From Phytophthora colocasiae (lineage: Eukaryota > Oomycota > Peronosporomycetes > Peronosporales > Peronosporaceae), in the NCBI GenBank assembly GCA_018806915.1, contig JAGKQI010000104.1, positions 868,001 to 932,000 of the forward strand: DNA of 64,000 nucleotides, given 5' to 3'. Position 1 is the first letter of the stretch, and every line of letters begins with the position of its first letter. Under the pieces are notes generated by a model, which worked only from the letters and a program-made list of their open reading frames with translations, was not told the origin of the DNA and did not search any database. Below are positions 18,892 through 29,400 of the stretch, in pieces. The position numbers and the translations under genes were made by a program.

Positions 18892-21805
18892 TTACCGCAA
18901 TAAACTGTCAAGCTTGTTGACGCTGCCTTTCGCGAGCGGGCGGTGCGGGGCGTTTACATGCCACAGCGCTCGGAAAGCTTCGTGTGCGTAGGCCCCGCGG
19001 TTTGCCAAGAGGAACATTTCAAGTTGTGTCTCGGACAAGTTGAGGAGTTGATAGTACCTTTTGGCGTGCTCCAGACGTGAAACTGAAGAACAAGATGAAG
19101 GCATTGAGGTCGATGACGACAAGGACGCGCTGTCATGGGGGTACGAGTACAGAGTACCCGTAAGTCCCTGACGAAGTGCACCAATGTTGAGCAGCATCTG
19201 CTGGACGCCTCCGCGCGTGAACGTGCAGTCCGTCATTTGCGCAAGATTGCCAATCAGCAGGCGAGACAATAACGTGTCCACCCCATTGAACACCAGCGTC
19301 ATCTTGTCACTCGCTAGATATGGCTGCAACGCATTCTCGATGGATGAAAGGTTGAGGTTCAGCGTTAGAACGCTGTCTTGAGCCATGGTTGGCTGGCCTT
19401 CTTCCATGTCGAACCGTTGTGAAACAAGCTGCGTCAGATAGTAGCAACAGTGGAGCCGTACTTCACGACGCAGGAAAAGAAGACATTCATCAGCTAGAGC
19501 GCTGCACTGCCAGCTAGCAGCTTGGAGTGCCATGGTAAGCGCTGGCGGGACCACTGGGCTGTTGTTATCGGTCTCTTCAGAACCTCCAGCGACACGTTGC
19601 AGGTACAGTGCTATCAGATCACAAGCGCTGTTAGCGTAGCCGAGCATACCGATGCGCGCGTTGTCCATGAGGAGTCCATTGGAGCCTTCCATCCATGAAT
19701 CGGGATCATAGAGCCCGCTCTCAAGCTCAAACTCCCTTGCCGCTATCAGCTCCTCTGTACTCACCCTGGAGTTACTAGGTGTCGATCCAGTTGGCTGTAC
19801 CTTGGAATGGTGGTATGGAATCGGACTGCCTTGTTTGGCCCGTTGGTAACCTTCGTACTCGTGGAAAATGGCTGCGAGGTCCGCGTACGTGACGTTTGTC
19901 GCCTGCAGCTGCTTATGGTTTAGCGTCTGCTCTCGAATGTCGCGCACGATCGCCGCGCATTCTTCCAACCAGCTTAGCACTGAAGCTTCAAGGACGCTGG
20001 CCAGGTCCAACGCGTGCGTTGGCATTTTTGCCATCATCTTGCGGAGGTTCTCGATCACATGGAGTAAGCTATCGATGCTTGGGGGTTGGTAGCTGGTGTC
20101 CGACGGGATGGGGAGGCGACAAATTGTCGTAAGTCCTCGGCCCTTCACAGCCAAGAAGTGCTGGGCCTTTGCTTTAACCTTCGGAATCCACTTCTGCGCG
20201 ATAAATGTATTGAGGAAAGCTGCAAAACCAGTCAGTGATGTCAGTGAGCTCACTGCTGATTGAGAACTGCATCGGAAAAGCTGCTGAAGATCCTTTCCGG
20301 TCCGCTCAAGTTCTTCGTAAACTTCAGGCAAGTGGAAGACGCTGGGTTCGCACACGAGTCGGTGGCGCTTATTTGTCGGTGAACCGATCTGGTTGTCCTC
20401 GCTTGGCTGATTCTTGGTCGGTTTGTTGCGGCTCAGTTTGAATAGCCCCTCATTGTTCGAGGAAGATGTTGATGCTGTATCAAGCACTGCAGGCTGCGGA
20501 GAGGAAGTGCCATCGAGATATTCGGTTATCACTTGCTGGATACAGAAATGTCAGCAGGACGTCAGCTACACAAGCGGAAAATTATGAAAGGAACACAGAG
20601 CCTACCTCAAGAACGCCGGAGATCTTGGTGATGACTTCGAACATGCCGTAATCCCAATTGTCCCCATCGGCTTCGAAGTAAATGGAGACGAGATAGTGAC
20701 GATGAGCGACGCGACGCAGTACAGCGAAGAGCAGGCGCAAGAACGTGCCAAAGTCGCTGGAATGGTCATGTGTGCCGAAAGTGGCTTCAGTAAATGCGTT
20801 CGCGAACGACGTGCTGCTGCTGCTGTTGAAGATACCTCTGCAGAGACGTGAGAGCTCTGTCACTACTGTAATGAGTTCATCTTCGATAGAGCTCTTGATC
20901 GTCCCGATCGCCTCCCGCTCTCGGTGCAGTCTGCATACAAGAAGAAGATATCGACATCAGCTAATGAGCTCAGTAATCTGTCGTCGTACTTACTTTTTGA
21001 CAGCACCGACGGCAGTTTTCAACACGTTGTTTGCTGGCAATGGGACAATAGCCATGCCAGCGACACTATCGGCTCTTTTGTGGTCTATGTTCTTGGGGAT
21101 GAAATGCTGCATTAAGTGGTTGAACTCCTGGTCCAAGTGGCTTTCACTGCTGAATTCGCTCTCAATTGCTGAAAGTGAGTACTGGTTCGTTTTAGATGCG
21201 ATATTGGTGAACGCTCCCTTGAGGTAGATGGCTTGCTGAAGCTCCTGCACCAGTCGATCTTCGATCGTTTGCTTGCATTCCATCAAATCGTTCCGCAGTC
21301 CAGTGGTAGCATGGAAAGCCACGAGTTGCTCACTGAAAACCAAGTCAAGCGCGCTCGCGAACTCGTCAACCGCCTCGAGAAACTTGCGTTGGTTCAGCAG
21401 CGCCTCGATTTTGGCTGGGGCAGCCTCGATGCACTCGATATCATTGATGATGTCGATCACCTTCTTGGCCTCGTACTTCTGGAGTAATAATTCTCGCAAA
21501 TTCTTGGTCTTCGAGCCCAGAATCGTCCGGCCATCGGCTGTCCGTTTACGAACTTCCTGAACTTTATCTCGAGTTTCTTGTAACTGGTTTGAAATGGCGG
21601 TGAAGCGAGCGAGACTCGTGTTAAAATTCACGAAACTCTGGTCGATCACGCCGTCGATTTGGTCGTCGGCCATACCGCGGAACTTTCGGACTTTCTGGAG
21701 CTGCTGGTCACGGAGCTCATCCGTAGCAGCCCCGACAACATACCGTAGCATGTAGCGGTGCACGCTGAACTTCTTGTCGAAGAAGACGGGGTCGATCACA
21801 CTCAT
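18892..21805 (-). CDS. SEC8: Exocyst complex subunit SEC8 (EXOC4)
   Basis: Three exons: 20994-21805, 20606-20930 and 18892-20535 (2781 nt, 926 aa; human EXOC4 is about 970). The N-terminal half holds the Sec8 family core: NTSLARFTAISNQLQETRDK, then GSKTKNLRELLLQKYEAKKV and AKIEALLNQRKFLEAVDEF, which is the coiled CorEx helix and the following helical bundle. The C-terminal exon is all-helical with a serine-rich linker near its start. SEC8 is a subunit of the octameric exocyst that tethers secretory vesicles at the plasma membrane, relevant to hyphal tip growth and secretion. Both introns are GT-AG. The start is the first ATG, five residues before the conserved VFFDKKFS segment. Confidence 0.85.
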
Positions 21806-21880
21806 TCCAGCTTTGAGCCTCTCAGGATCTTTGTGACGTCTCTTCCCGAATGGGAAACACTGGACAAATAGAACAGTCTT

Positions 21881-22537
21881 ATGAGCGTGGTGAAAATCGA
21901 AGACCTCTTCACAGGTTTTAGCTGCTTTTGGCGCAAAGCAATGGAATTCTTTAAACCTGACGAGTCATTTTGTTCTGATAGCCGCTGCTGGGAATGGTGA
22001 CACGAAAGAGCTAGCAGCTCTACTAGAACAAGGCGCCAGGATTAACGATACCGACGTATGCTTAACTGTTTGATGTGTGGATTCAAGATTGATTTACGAA
22101 TGATGTTCTATCAGAAGGAAGGATACGCTGCGCTCCAAGTTGCAGTAAGAAAAGGCCGAGATGATAGTGTAGCGTTCCTATTGCAGGAAGGAGCCGACGT
22201 GAACCAGCGAGACGTACGAAAACGAAATGTCATTCACTTGGATTGAACTGTTAAGGGTTAATGCACTATTCACTACCAGTCCGACGGCTTTAGTGCTCTC
22301 CACGAAGCTGCTTTCTACGGTCATGACAACATCGCACGGATACTTTTACGCCATGGAGCTGACAAGACCTTCGTGAGTTCGGTAGGTATAGTAACTCTTA
22401 ATGTTTTTCAATGAATGTCACTTACTGGTATATTACAGGAAGGGACGACAGCATTGGAATTGGCTGTACGTCATGGTAATGGAGTCATTGCACACCTGTT
22501 AGCGGAAGGACATTCTGCTGTTCGAGGGTTTTACTGA
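21881..22537 (+). CDS. Small ankyrin-repeat protein
   Basis: Five exons: 21881-21914, 21982-22055, 22115-22213, 22280-22372 and 22439-22537, giving 132 aa. Each intron sits between or inside ankyrin units. Recognisable repeats are AAAGNGDTKELAALLEQGAR, YAALQVAVRKGRDDSVAFLL, FSALHEAAFYGHDNIARILL and TTALELAVRHGNGVIAHLLA. Nearly the whole protein is four stacked ankyrin repeats, a protein-binding scaffold with no catalytic part. Exon 4 may instead end at 22381, adding three residues; the GTGAGT donor at 22373 fits consensus better. The first exon is only 34 nt and was chosen because it gives an ATG and a clean phase. The gene sits between SEC8 (divergent, 75 bp) and the pseudouridine synthase gene (66 bp). 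Confidence 0.65.
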
Positions 22538-22603
22538 GTGTATATGACTTGAAGAAAGTATGCATTGGTTTTGTGTTTCATTGGTGTACAGCTAATTGAG
22601 GGC

Positions 22604-23878
22604 ATGGTTGATTCGGATGAGGACGTGTCTGTGAGCTCTACAAGCAGGCGTTACTGTCTGCACATTGCTTACTACGGCACAGGGTTTGTAGGTTGGCAAC
22701 GACAACAGCAAGAGACGAAGAGTAGCTCCGGCCACGACAGTGTGCAGGAAGTGGTGGAGGCCGTCGTAACGGAGATATTGGGGACTTCACAGCGAGTGAA
22801 CGTCACTGGAGTCAGTCGCACAGATGCCGGCACCCACGCACTCTATGTAGGTTGTTTATAATAATGCAACGCGTTATGATTTGAACTAATGGGTGTATCT
22901 GTCATAGCAATACGGCTTTATCCGACTGGACAAGGAACTGCACATGTCCATGGATGAGCTCAAGGATCGAGTCAATGCAAAGTAAGTGAAGAGGAAATTG
23001 AAAGTGAACGAAAGTATTAGCTGATGAATTTTCATTGTGACAGACTGGGGAAGCGGGTGGTGGTTCTTGGAGTGACGGTGCCGACTACAGGTCCATCGCG
23101 CATACGATCGCGCTACAAGAAATACATTTACTACTTGCAGCAAGGACATCGACCGGATCTGGAGCTGGGTAAATACTCGTGGTTTTTAGGCCGAAGACTC
23201 GACATTCAGCGAATCCGTGACGCTCTCAAGTGAGTAAAAGGAGAGTGGTTGATCATAGGAACAGAGGCTGACAAAGGTTACGTGGCAGGTTCTTGGAAGG
23301 CACGCACGATTTCCGACCGTTCTCTCAAGGGTTATTGAAGCAAAAGTACGAGGAGATGAAGACGATTCGTACGGTGATTTCAGCCAAGGTGGTTGTTCGA
23401 CGGTACGTCTTACTTTGAGTTCCCAAGAGGTGTCAACCAACGTTCTTACCTTGACGACGTGAACGTTAGCAATGTGAATTTCTCGCTGGATCCACGAGTC
23501 TGTGGCAGTGGCGACGTTATCGATGCGACAGATATGTATAACGAGGACAGCATCATTGACAAGCACAACTCGGATGACAGTAAAGCTGTGGCTACAGGTG
23601 ACCACAAAAAGAGAAAGGTTGACCAAGCAAAAGGAGGCGCTCCTGTGCATTTTGTTTGCATCGAGCTGGTTGCCAACGGATTCCTTCGGCATATGGTACG
23701 GCGAATCATTGGAACTCTGCGGCCCATTGCCGAAGGCACTCAACCGCCCTCCCGAATGCAGCAAGTTCTCGCTGGTGAAATCCAACCCGGTCCGTCTGCG
23801 CCTACAAAGGCTCTCTGGTTGCATCGAACCTGGCTCACACAAGAAGAGTACGACGCGGATTGCGCCACGAGCGAGTAG
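22604..23878 (+). CDS. TruA-family tRNA pseudouridine synthase
   Basis: Five exons: 22604-22846, 22908-22981, 23044-23229, 23289-23402 and 23470-23878 (1026 nt, 341 aa). The catalytic motif VSRTDAGTHA, with the nucleophilic Asp, is in exon 1, preceded by the family start YCLHIAYYGTGFVGWQRQ. Later motifs are RYKKYIYYLQQG, GTHDFRPFS (the TruA HDF block) and the C-terminal NGFLRHMVRRIIGTL. TruA enzymes isomerise uridines at positions 38-40 of the tRNA anticodon arm. The last exon has an insertion rich in Asp/Ser followed by HKKRKVD, which resembles a nuclear localisation signal. Reading straight from exon 4 into exon 5 gives a stop, so the 67-nt intron at 23403-23469 is required. It is convergent with the glycosyltransferase gene (44 bp between stops). 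Confidence 0.82.
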
Positions 23879-23922
23879 ACTATACGATTTGACCGGTAAG
23901 CCTCTTACCTTGAACTACCACT

Positions 23923-25494
23923 CTATAGCTCTTCGTGTTCTGCGGCTTCAGATGCCTTTTCCTGAGCAGCAACATGCTCCAAGATCCTGGTAATATGCCC
24001 AAGGACGATCTCTCCAATGATTTCTGGCGAATACTTCTCCACCATGTCTTTGCGAGCTCGTTTGCCCTTGGCAATTGCTTCCTGTGATGGAGATAAAAAT
24101 CCAAGAGTGATAATGAGATTTTTCGTCCTAAAATGTGCTTCGTGGTGTTGCTTACCTCAGGATGCTCCTTAATCCGAATCAATAGCTCCTTCAAATGTCT
24201 AACGGAGGGATCAGCCCACATGTGGCCCCTGAAAGCCCCTTCCTTGATCTGTTCATACAGCATGCATTGCATTAGCTACAAAATCACGAAAGCTTTCAAA
24301 ACGGCTGCTTACCTCGATGAGACCATCAATCTCTAGTGGGTACGAATTCTCCTCTGTCATGTATTCCGTCGTGCCACTCCAAAAAGTAGCGATCAAAGGA
24401 CGTTCCATTGCCATTGCCTCGACGTGAGGCCGTCCCCACCCTTCACCACGTGACGGAAGAACGAATGCATTGGCAGCTTTGTAAAGTGACGGCATTGCCG
24501 CTTGTGGGATATGCGGTGGTAGCACGTGGATATGTGGCAGCTCATCCAGTTTCTTGCCGACTGCTTCGATTGAAAACTTCTCAATAACCCCCATAAAGTC
24601 TTCAGCGGATGACGAGGCCGTGTGGTACCCATTCGTAAGCAATACTAACACCACATCATCTTCCGCCTTGAAAGCCTCAAAGTACGCCTTCAGCAGAACT
24701 CTCCACGCCTTCCGTTCTTCCCATTTGAAGATAGATAAGTACACTGTCGTTTTCTCCGTTATCTCAAATGCTGTCTCGCTTGCCAGATCGTATACCTTCT
24801 CCACCTTCTTCGGGTCAAAGAAATCCACATCCACAACCTCAGGCACGACCACCACTGCTTCCGGTTTCACTCCTCCATCGACAAATATCTTCTCTTGAAA
24901 CTTAGTGGGTACCCAGATCTCATCCATCTTGTTCATCCTGTCAGGCCATCCTTTAGGAACTCGGTCCGTCTCGAACATGGTGCGTCCGACCTTGTACTGT
25001 GCCTTCTCAGGAGGACACCGCGACGTCATGTAGTGTGCAGGTGCCCACGCTCCAGGTTCAGAATGGCAGATGGCTAGAGCTACCTTCCTGTTCTTCAACC
25101 GCCAGTAAAAATCCCTCTCCTCGACCCAATGGTGCTCCAACTTGCTCTTCATGTCCGCAGGCAGGTCTCGAATGAATGACGGGTTCAAAGAGTCTCCATG
25201 CTGCGTAATTAGCAACTCAAAAGGTTTCTCCAATGCTTTTGCGTCTTGCTCATCCTCTGAATCTTTAGCATTAGAGCTAGAACTGGCTGATACACTTGAT
25301 TCTCCCATTGCAGTGTCAACCGCCACAACGTACGAGTGTGCTTCGCTGCAGTAGCCCCCACCACTGAGGAAAGGAGCATACCATAGCACAGCGGGAGGTG
25401 CTGAGTCATTGTTGACGATCGGTCGTCGCCCAAAACCTGCTGTGGGCGTCGCCAGCAACGCACACAGAGGGAGGAAGAGCGACATCACCTTCAT
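23923..25494 (-). CDS. GT4-like glycosyltransferase entering the secretory pathway
   Basis: Three exons: 24313-25494, 24156-24275 and 23923-24081, giving 486 aa. The start was placed at 25494 because MKVMSLFLPLCALLATPTAG is a typical signal peptide; an upstream in-frame ATG at 25560 would add 22 residues before it. The C-terminal half carries the GT-B nucleotide-sugar half-site of family 4: TTVYLSIFKWEERKAWRVLL, LPHIHVLPPHI and FVLPSRGEGWGRPHVEAMAM, where E-G-x-G-x-P-x-x-E-A-M binds the donor diphosphate and sugar. An acidic low-complexity stretch (about 60-85) lies near the N-terminus. It probably modifies glycans in the ER/Golgi lumen. Donor and acceptor cannot be told. An exon-1 read-through would stop soon after the donor, supporting the introns. 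Confidence 0.75.
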
Positions 25495-25630
25495 CGCCGA
25501 TGTGTTGATACAATTTTGACAATATAACGTTATGTTTGAAGTCAAACATGATAATTGCATGAAGACTGCTAATTGTTTTGAGAGATTGCGTGTGTGAGGT
25601 GTGCGTTGATCTACTTTTGATGTATGGAGT

Positions 25631-26201
25631 TTAGGACGCGTATTGCTTGGTCCAGTCCTGTGCCGTCTTCTCGAAATCCGCCTTGTTCTCGTGCATCTGC
25701 TTGGCGATATCGGGTTCCAGCGGGTTGTCCATGTCCGGTTGCTCCAGGATCTGCTTGATAGCCGTCAAGCAGTGCAGTACATTCAACGTCGGGCCCCAAT
25801 TCTCATTGATAACATCGGCGCAGATTTCACCCGACTGTGACTTGACGTTCGGGTGGTAGACTCGGGTGAGGAAGCGCACTTTAGGCGCCTTGAAAGGATA
25901 TTCACTGGGGAACTGTAGATCCAAGTTGAAGACTCCTCCAGCATACGGCGAGTCCTCCTGTAAATGAAATACCAGTCAATGCCCGTTTTAAAGATTATTA
26001 ACCAGACAATTGCACGTACAGGGCCAGCGAGCATGGCGTTCCAGTGCATCAGGTCGTCGTCCACTGCGCTGACTGTGCACCATTCGGGCGAGTTCTTCTC
26101 AAACTCGGCGAGTTCCTAATAGCAGGACAGAAACGTTAGCAGAAGTTCCAAGGGGGAGTCGACAGCCGTACAGCACACACTTTAGTGAGACGGCGAGCCA
26201 T
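25631..26201 (-). CDS. Ubiquitin-conjugating enzyme E2 (UBC4/5-like fold)
   Basis: Three exons: 26181-26201, 26020-26115 and 25631-25957, giving exactly 147 aa, the usual length of minimal class I E2s. The first exon codes only seven residues (MARRLTK), followed by ELAEFEKNSPEWCTVSAVDD. The core has FPSEYPFKAPKVRFLTRVYH, the HPN tripeptide, and GEICADVINENWGPTLNV with the active-site Cys in EICADVI, then the C-terminal helices. It accepts ubiquitin from E1 and passes it to E3-bound substrates. The residue after the catalytic Cys is Ala instead of the usual Leu, and the loop before it has an extra residue (VKSQSGE), so it is not simply UBC4; a UBE2L- or UBE2D-like branch is possible. It is divergent from the LRR/Sfi1-like gene. 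Confidence 0.85.
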
Positions 26202-26497
26202 GGTGTAGCGTAGAACCGGAGGAAGCTGGGTGTAGCTGGGTGATCAATTGAGAAATGAGGATTCAGAAGACGAGCGAAGAGCTCACTTATTTTTATTGAG
26301 ACCTGCTCCTTATTTTTAGCTAAACTTCATCTGGTGTGGACCACATCTCTTGCTCAAATCTGAGTCAGGACCGTTACTTTTACCTTGACGCCTCTTGGTG
26401 TGCAATAAGGGAGCAAGGTGCCGCTAGGCACGAGCTCTTCCTCGTCGCTGTAGAGTATCTACCCCCTTTTACTTTACGAAAGGTTTGATAGATATCC

Positions 26498-29400
26498 ATG
26501 GCTGATGCAGCTTATTTATCCAGTTATAAGCGGCAATCCGCTTCTCGACAGCCTGCCAGAGGTCAGAAACCCTCGGATAAGGACAGCTTCAACGCCAAGA
26601 AGTTGAGGAATTCAGCCCATTCCAGTAAACTTAAAGTCTCCACACAATCTCAGAAGACTCTGGTGGACGCATTTAAGCAATATGGTATGCGGCTGTGTGA
26701 CGGCGCAAGGCTTAATGCTGTGGGCAAAGGGATCCACTTGTTGGGTCGTGTGCCGCCCACCGTCAGCGAGTCCGTCACAGCACTTTACCTGAGCCAAAAC
26801 AACCTACGGTCATTAGAAGGCATTGAGCAGTTTAAATTGGTGCGGCTGTTGTCTGTAGGTGGTAATTTGTTAGCGTCTGACAAGGAATTAACGAGACTGG
26901 AAGAGCTCGCACACCTCCGGAATCTCAACTTGATGGGGAATCCGCTCTGTGACCAGCCTAACTACAGACTCCGAGTGATCGCAATGATGAAGGCACTGCA
27001 GGTTCTGGATAATAGTGATATCACCAAGAAAGAGAGGGACGTAGCGCCTCACATTGCAGCACAAGACCACGCACTGCGGAAGATGGTCGCTCAAAATCAT
27101 TTCGACATTCAGAAGCTGCAGAGAATCGCCCTGTTGATTTCGTTGCACAAGATGTTTTACGGATATGTGATGGCAGGTGGTGTTGCTACTGGCCAATTCG
27201 ACCGTGTTCCGAGTCCAAGTGATGCCGCATGCAATGTGCCGCTGTTGTTGCGACTGTGGAAATACGAGGATTCATTGTCGGAACAGGAGCTGGAGGCGCT
27301 GAAAACGCAAATGCTTACGATTATTGTTCGGACGCATGCGAAGTTAGCAGAGAACCCGAAGATAAAAGCGAAGGAGTATTTACTGAAACTGGCGAATGGG
27401 TCTTCATCTAGTGCGCAGCGACTCCATGGAGTGTCAAATGATATCAAGCAGCGTGTTGCATCCTGGGAGGAAGCGTATGATAATGTCATAGCATTGCAGC
27501 AGAAGACGATTGCAAATTTGCACGCGATCTGTGAGAAAAATCGCAATGAAACAGTGGAGTATCTGAAAAATCTACTGTCGATGGAACCAAGCCAGCGAAC
27601 TAGATTGATTGCTGTCCGGAGGGTACAACAGGGTGCCGAGATTGAAACGAAGCCCTCGCCTCATCAGAGCCACAGCCAGGCTAGCTCGTGGGTGGAGTCG
27701 CATATATCTGAGCGGCAATACTCTCAAGATGGAAGCGATTCACGAACGAGCCAACACCAGCTTCCACCGCAGCAGGAGGACCCTGATACTTGTGACAATA
27801 GAGGAAGGGATCGCTCATATCCAATTTTTCTGCCTCCACCCCCACCCTTTTTAATAAACAACGGAGGGAGGGGCAGGACACGTGGAGAAGATCAAGATAT
27901 CCGCTATTCTCACGATCAAGAACCGTCACAGACGATTCGAAGCCGAAAACCTACGATTCGCAGTGGAGATTTTGCGAACAAGTCACTTGGAGAGGCGATC
28001 CATGGATTCAAACTGAGAGACTCGACGGCAGTACCACCAAAACCACCGCGGGCCTCATTTCCTACCAAGATCCCGACTATTCAAAGGGTGTACACAATGC
28101 AGCGCCAAAACGACACGCCGTTGCCTCTGGAATTGATTGACAATCAACGTCGCACGTTTGGAAAATCTTCTGTTGATCGTAGGCAATCCTTGTCCAATTT
28201 CCAGGACGACATTCGTGAAGCAAAGAGAAGTTCTCACGACACAGATGATGCAACCGATTCAAATTACAGCCAACGCCGAGTGTCGTCCACTTTCACCCGC
28301 GAAGACCTGGATATGACGCATGTCAGTGCTATTAGCAACGCATCTTCATCTCCTCCTCGAGCTAGTCGTGGTCGTGAAGAAACCTACATTCCGATTGCCA
28401 AAACTCCTCCAGATGCACTGACTGAACTGCAATCAACTCGCCCACACCAAGCTTCCCAACGACCTCAACCCAATCAAACTTCTCCGGAACAATTAAAAGC
28501 TCTGCCTGTAGTGCCTCAACATGATGGTCGTCTTCAAGAGCTTGAGCAGAGAGAAGAGAAGTACATTCGGGCTTTGATGCAGTCCGAGCAGCGAGAGCTG
28601 GACCTGAGAAACAACTTGGCAAGCGTTCAACGGAAATTAGTCTCTTATCAACGGACACTGGCCCAACAGCTCCATGAGCGTGAAGTGATTAAAGACGAGG
28701 TGGCCCAACGTACGATGGCTGTCGCTACGCCCAAGATTCTCAAGAAGTTCTTCGTCCGATGGATACAATTTTACAATTGGTCCCAACAGCTCAAACATGT
28801 ACGAAGGAAGCGATGCTTTATCATCCAGCACGATCGATTTTGGCTCTGGAGACGTAAAGTTTGGATGCAGCAAGAGTTACGAGCATGTCAAAGAAAACAA
28901 CAGTTCCGGATACGAAAACTACACTTCTTGGAATGGGTTAACTTTGCCCGGGTTGGTGTGATCGCAAAGCGAATCGAGGTTGTACGCGAAGCCAGGGTTC
29001 TCAATGGCGCCTTTAAGGCTTGGATTGTTTGTGTTGCACTTGCGAAGCAGGAGAGGAAACTCTTGCAAGAACGAGAAGATCGAACCGTACAACACCTACA
29101 ACGAGCTTGTTTTCGTGAATGGAAACGCACGGCCAGGTACAAAAGAACTTTTAAAAAGACACAAGATCGACGTTGCCAGGATACCCAGCATTTCAACAAG
29201 CAAATTGTCTTCTGGAACTGGAAATTATTTATTTTCTCAGTCGCGCGGCCAGCTAAGGAACGAGCGGGGCAACTAGGAAACCGAGTGCATTGTCGTCTCA
29301 CACGCGAGCACTTCCGTGAATGGCGAAGGGTGATGGAGGTTGAAAGAATGAGGAAGTTCAGGCTTCGTCGGCGAATATGGAGGCGGTGGGTTACGTGGCG

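Noticed and set aside
23186..23842. 218-codon minus-strand frame over the TruA-family gene
   Set aside because: It is antisense to exons with clear family motifs and has no domain of its own.
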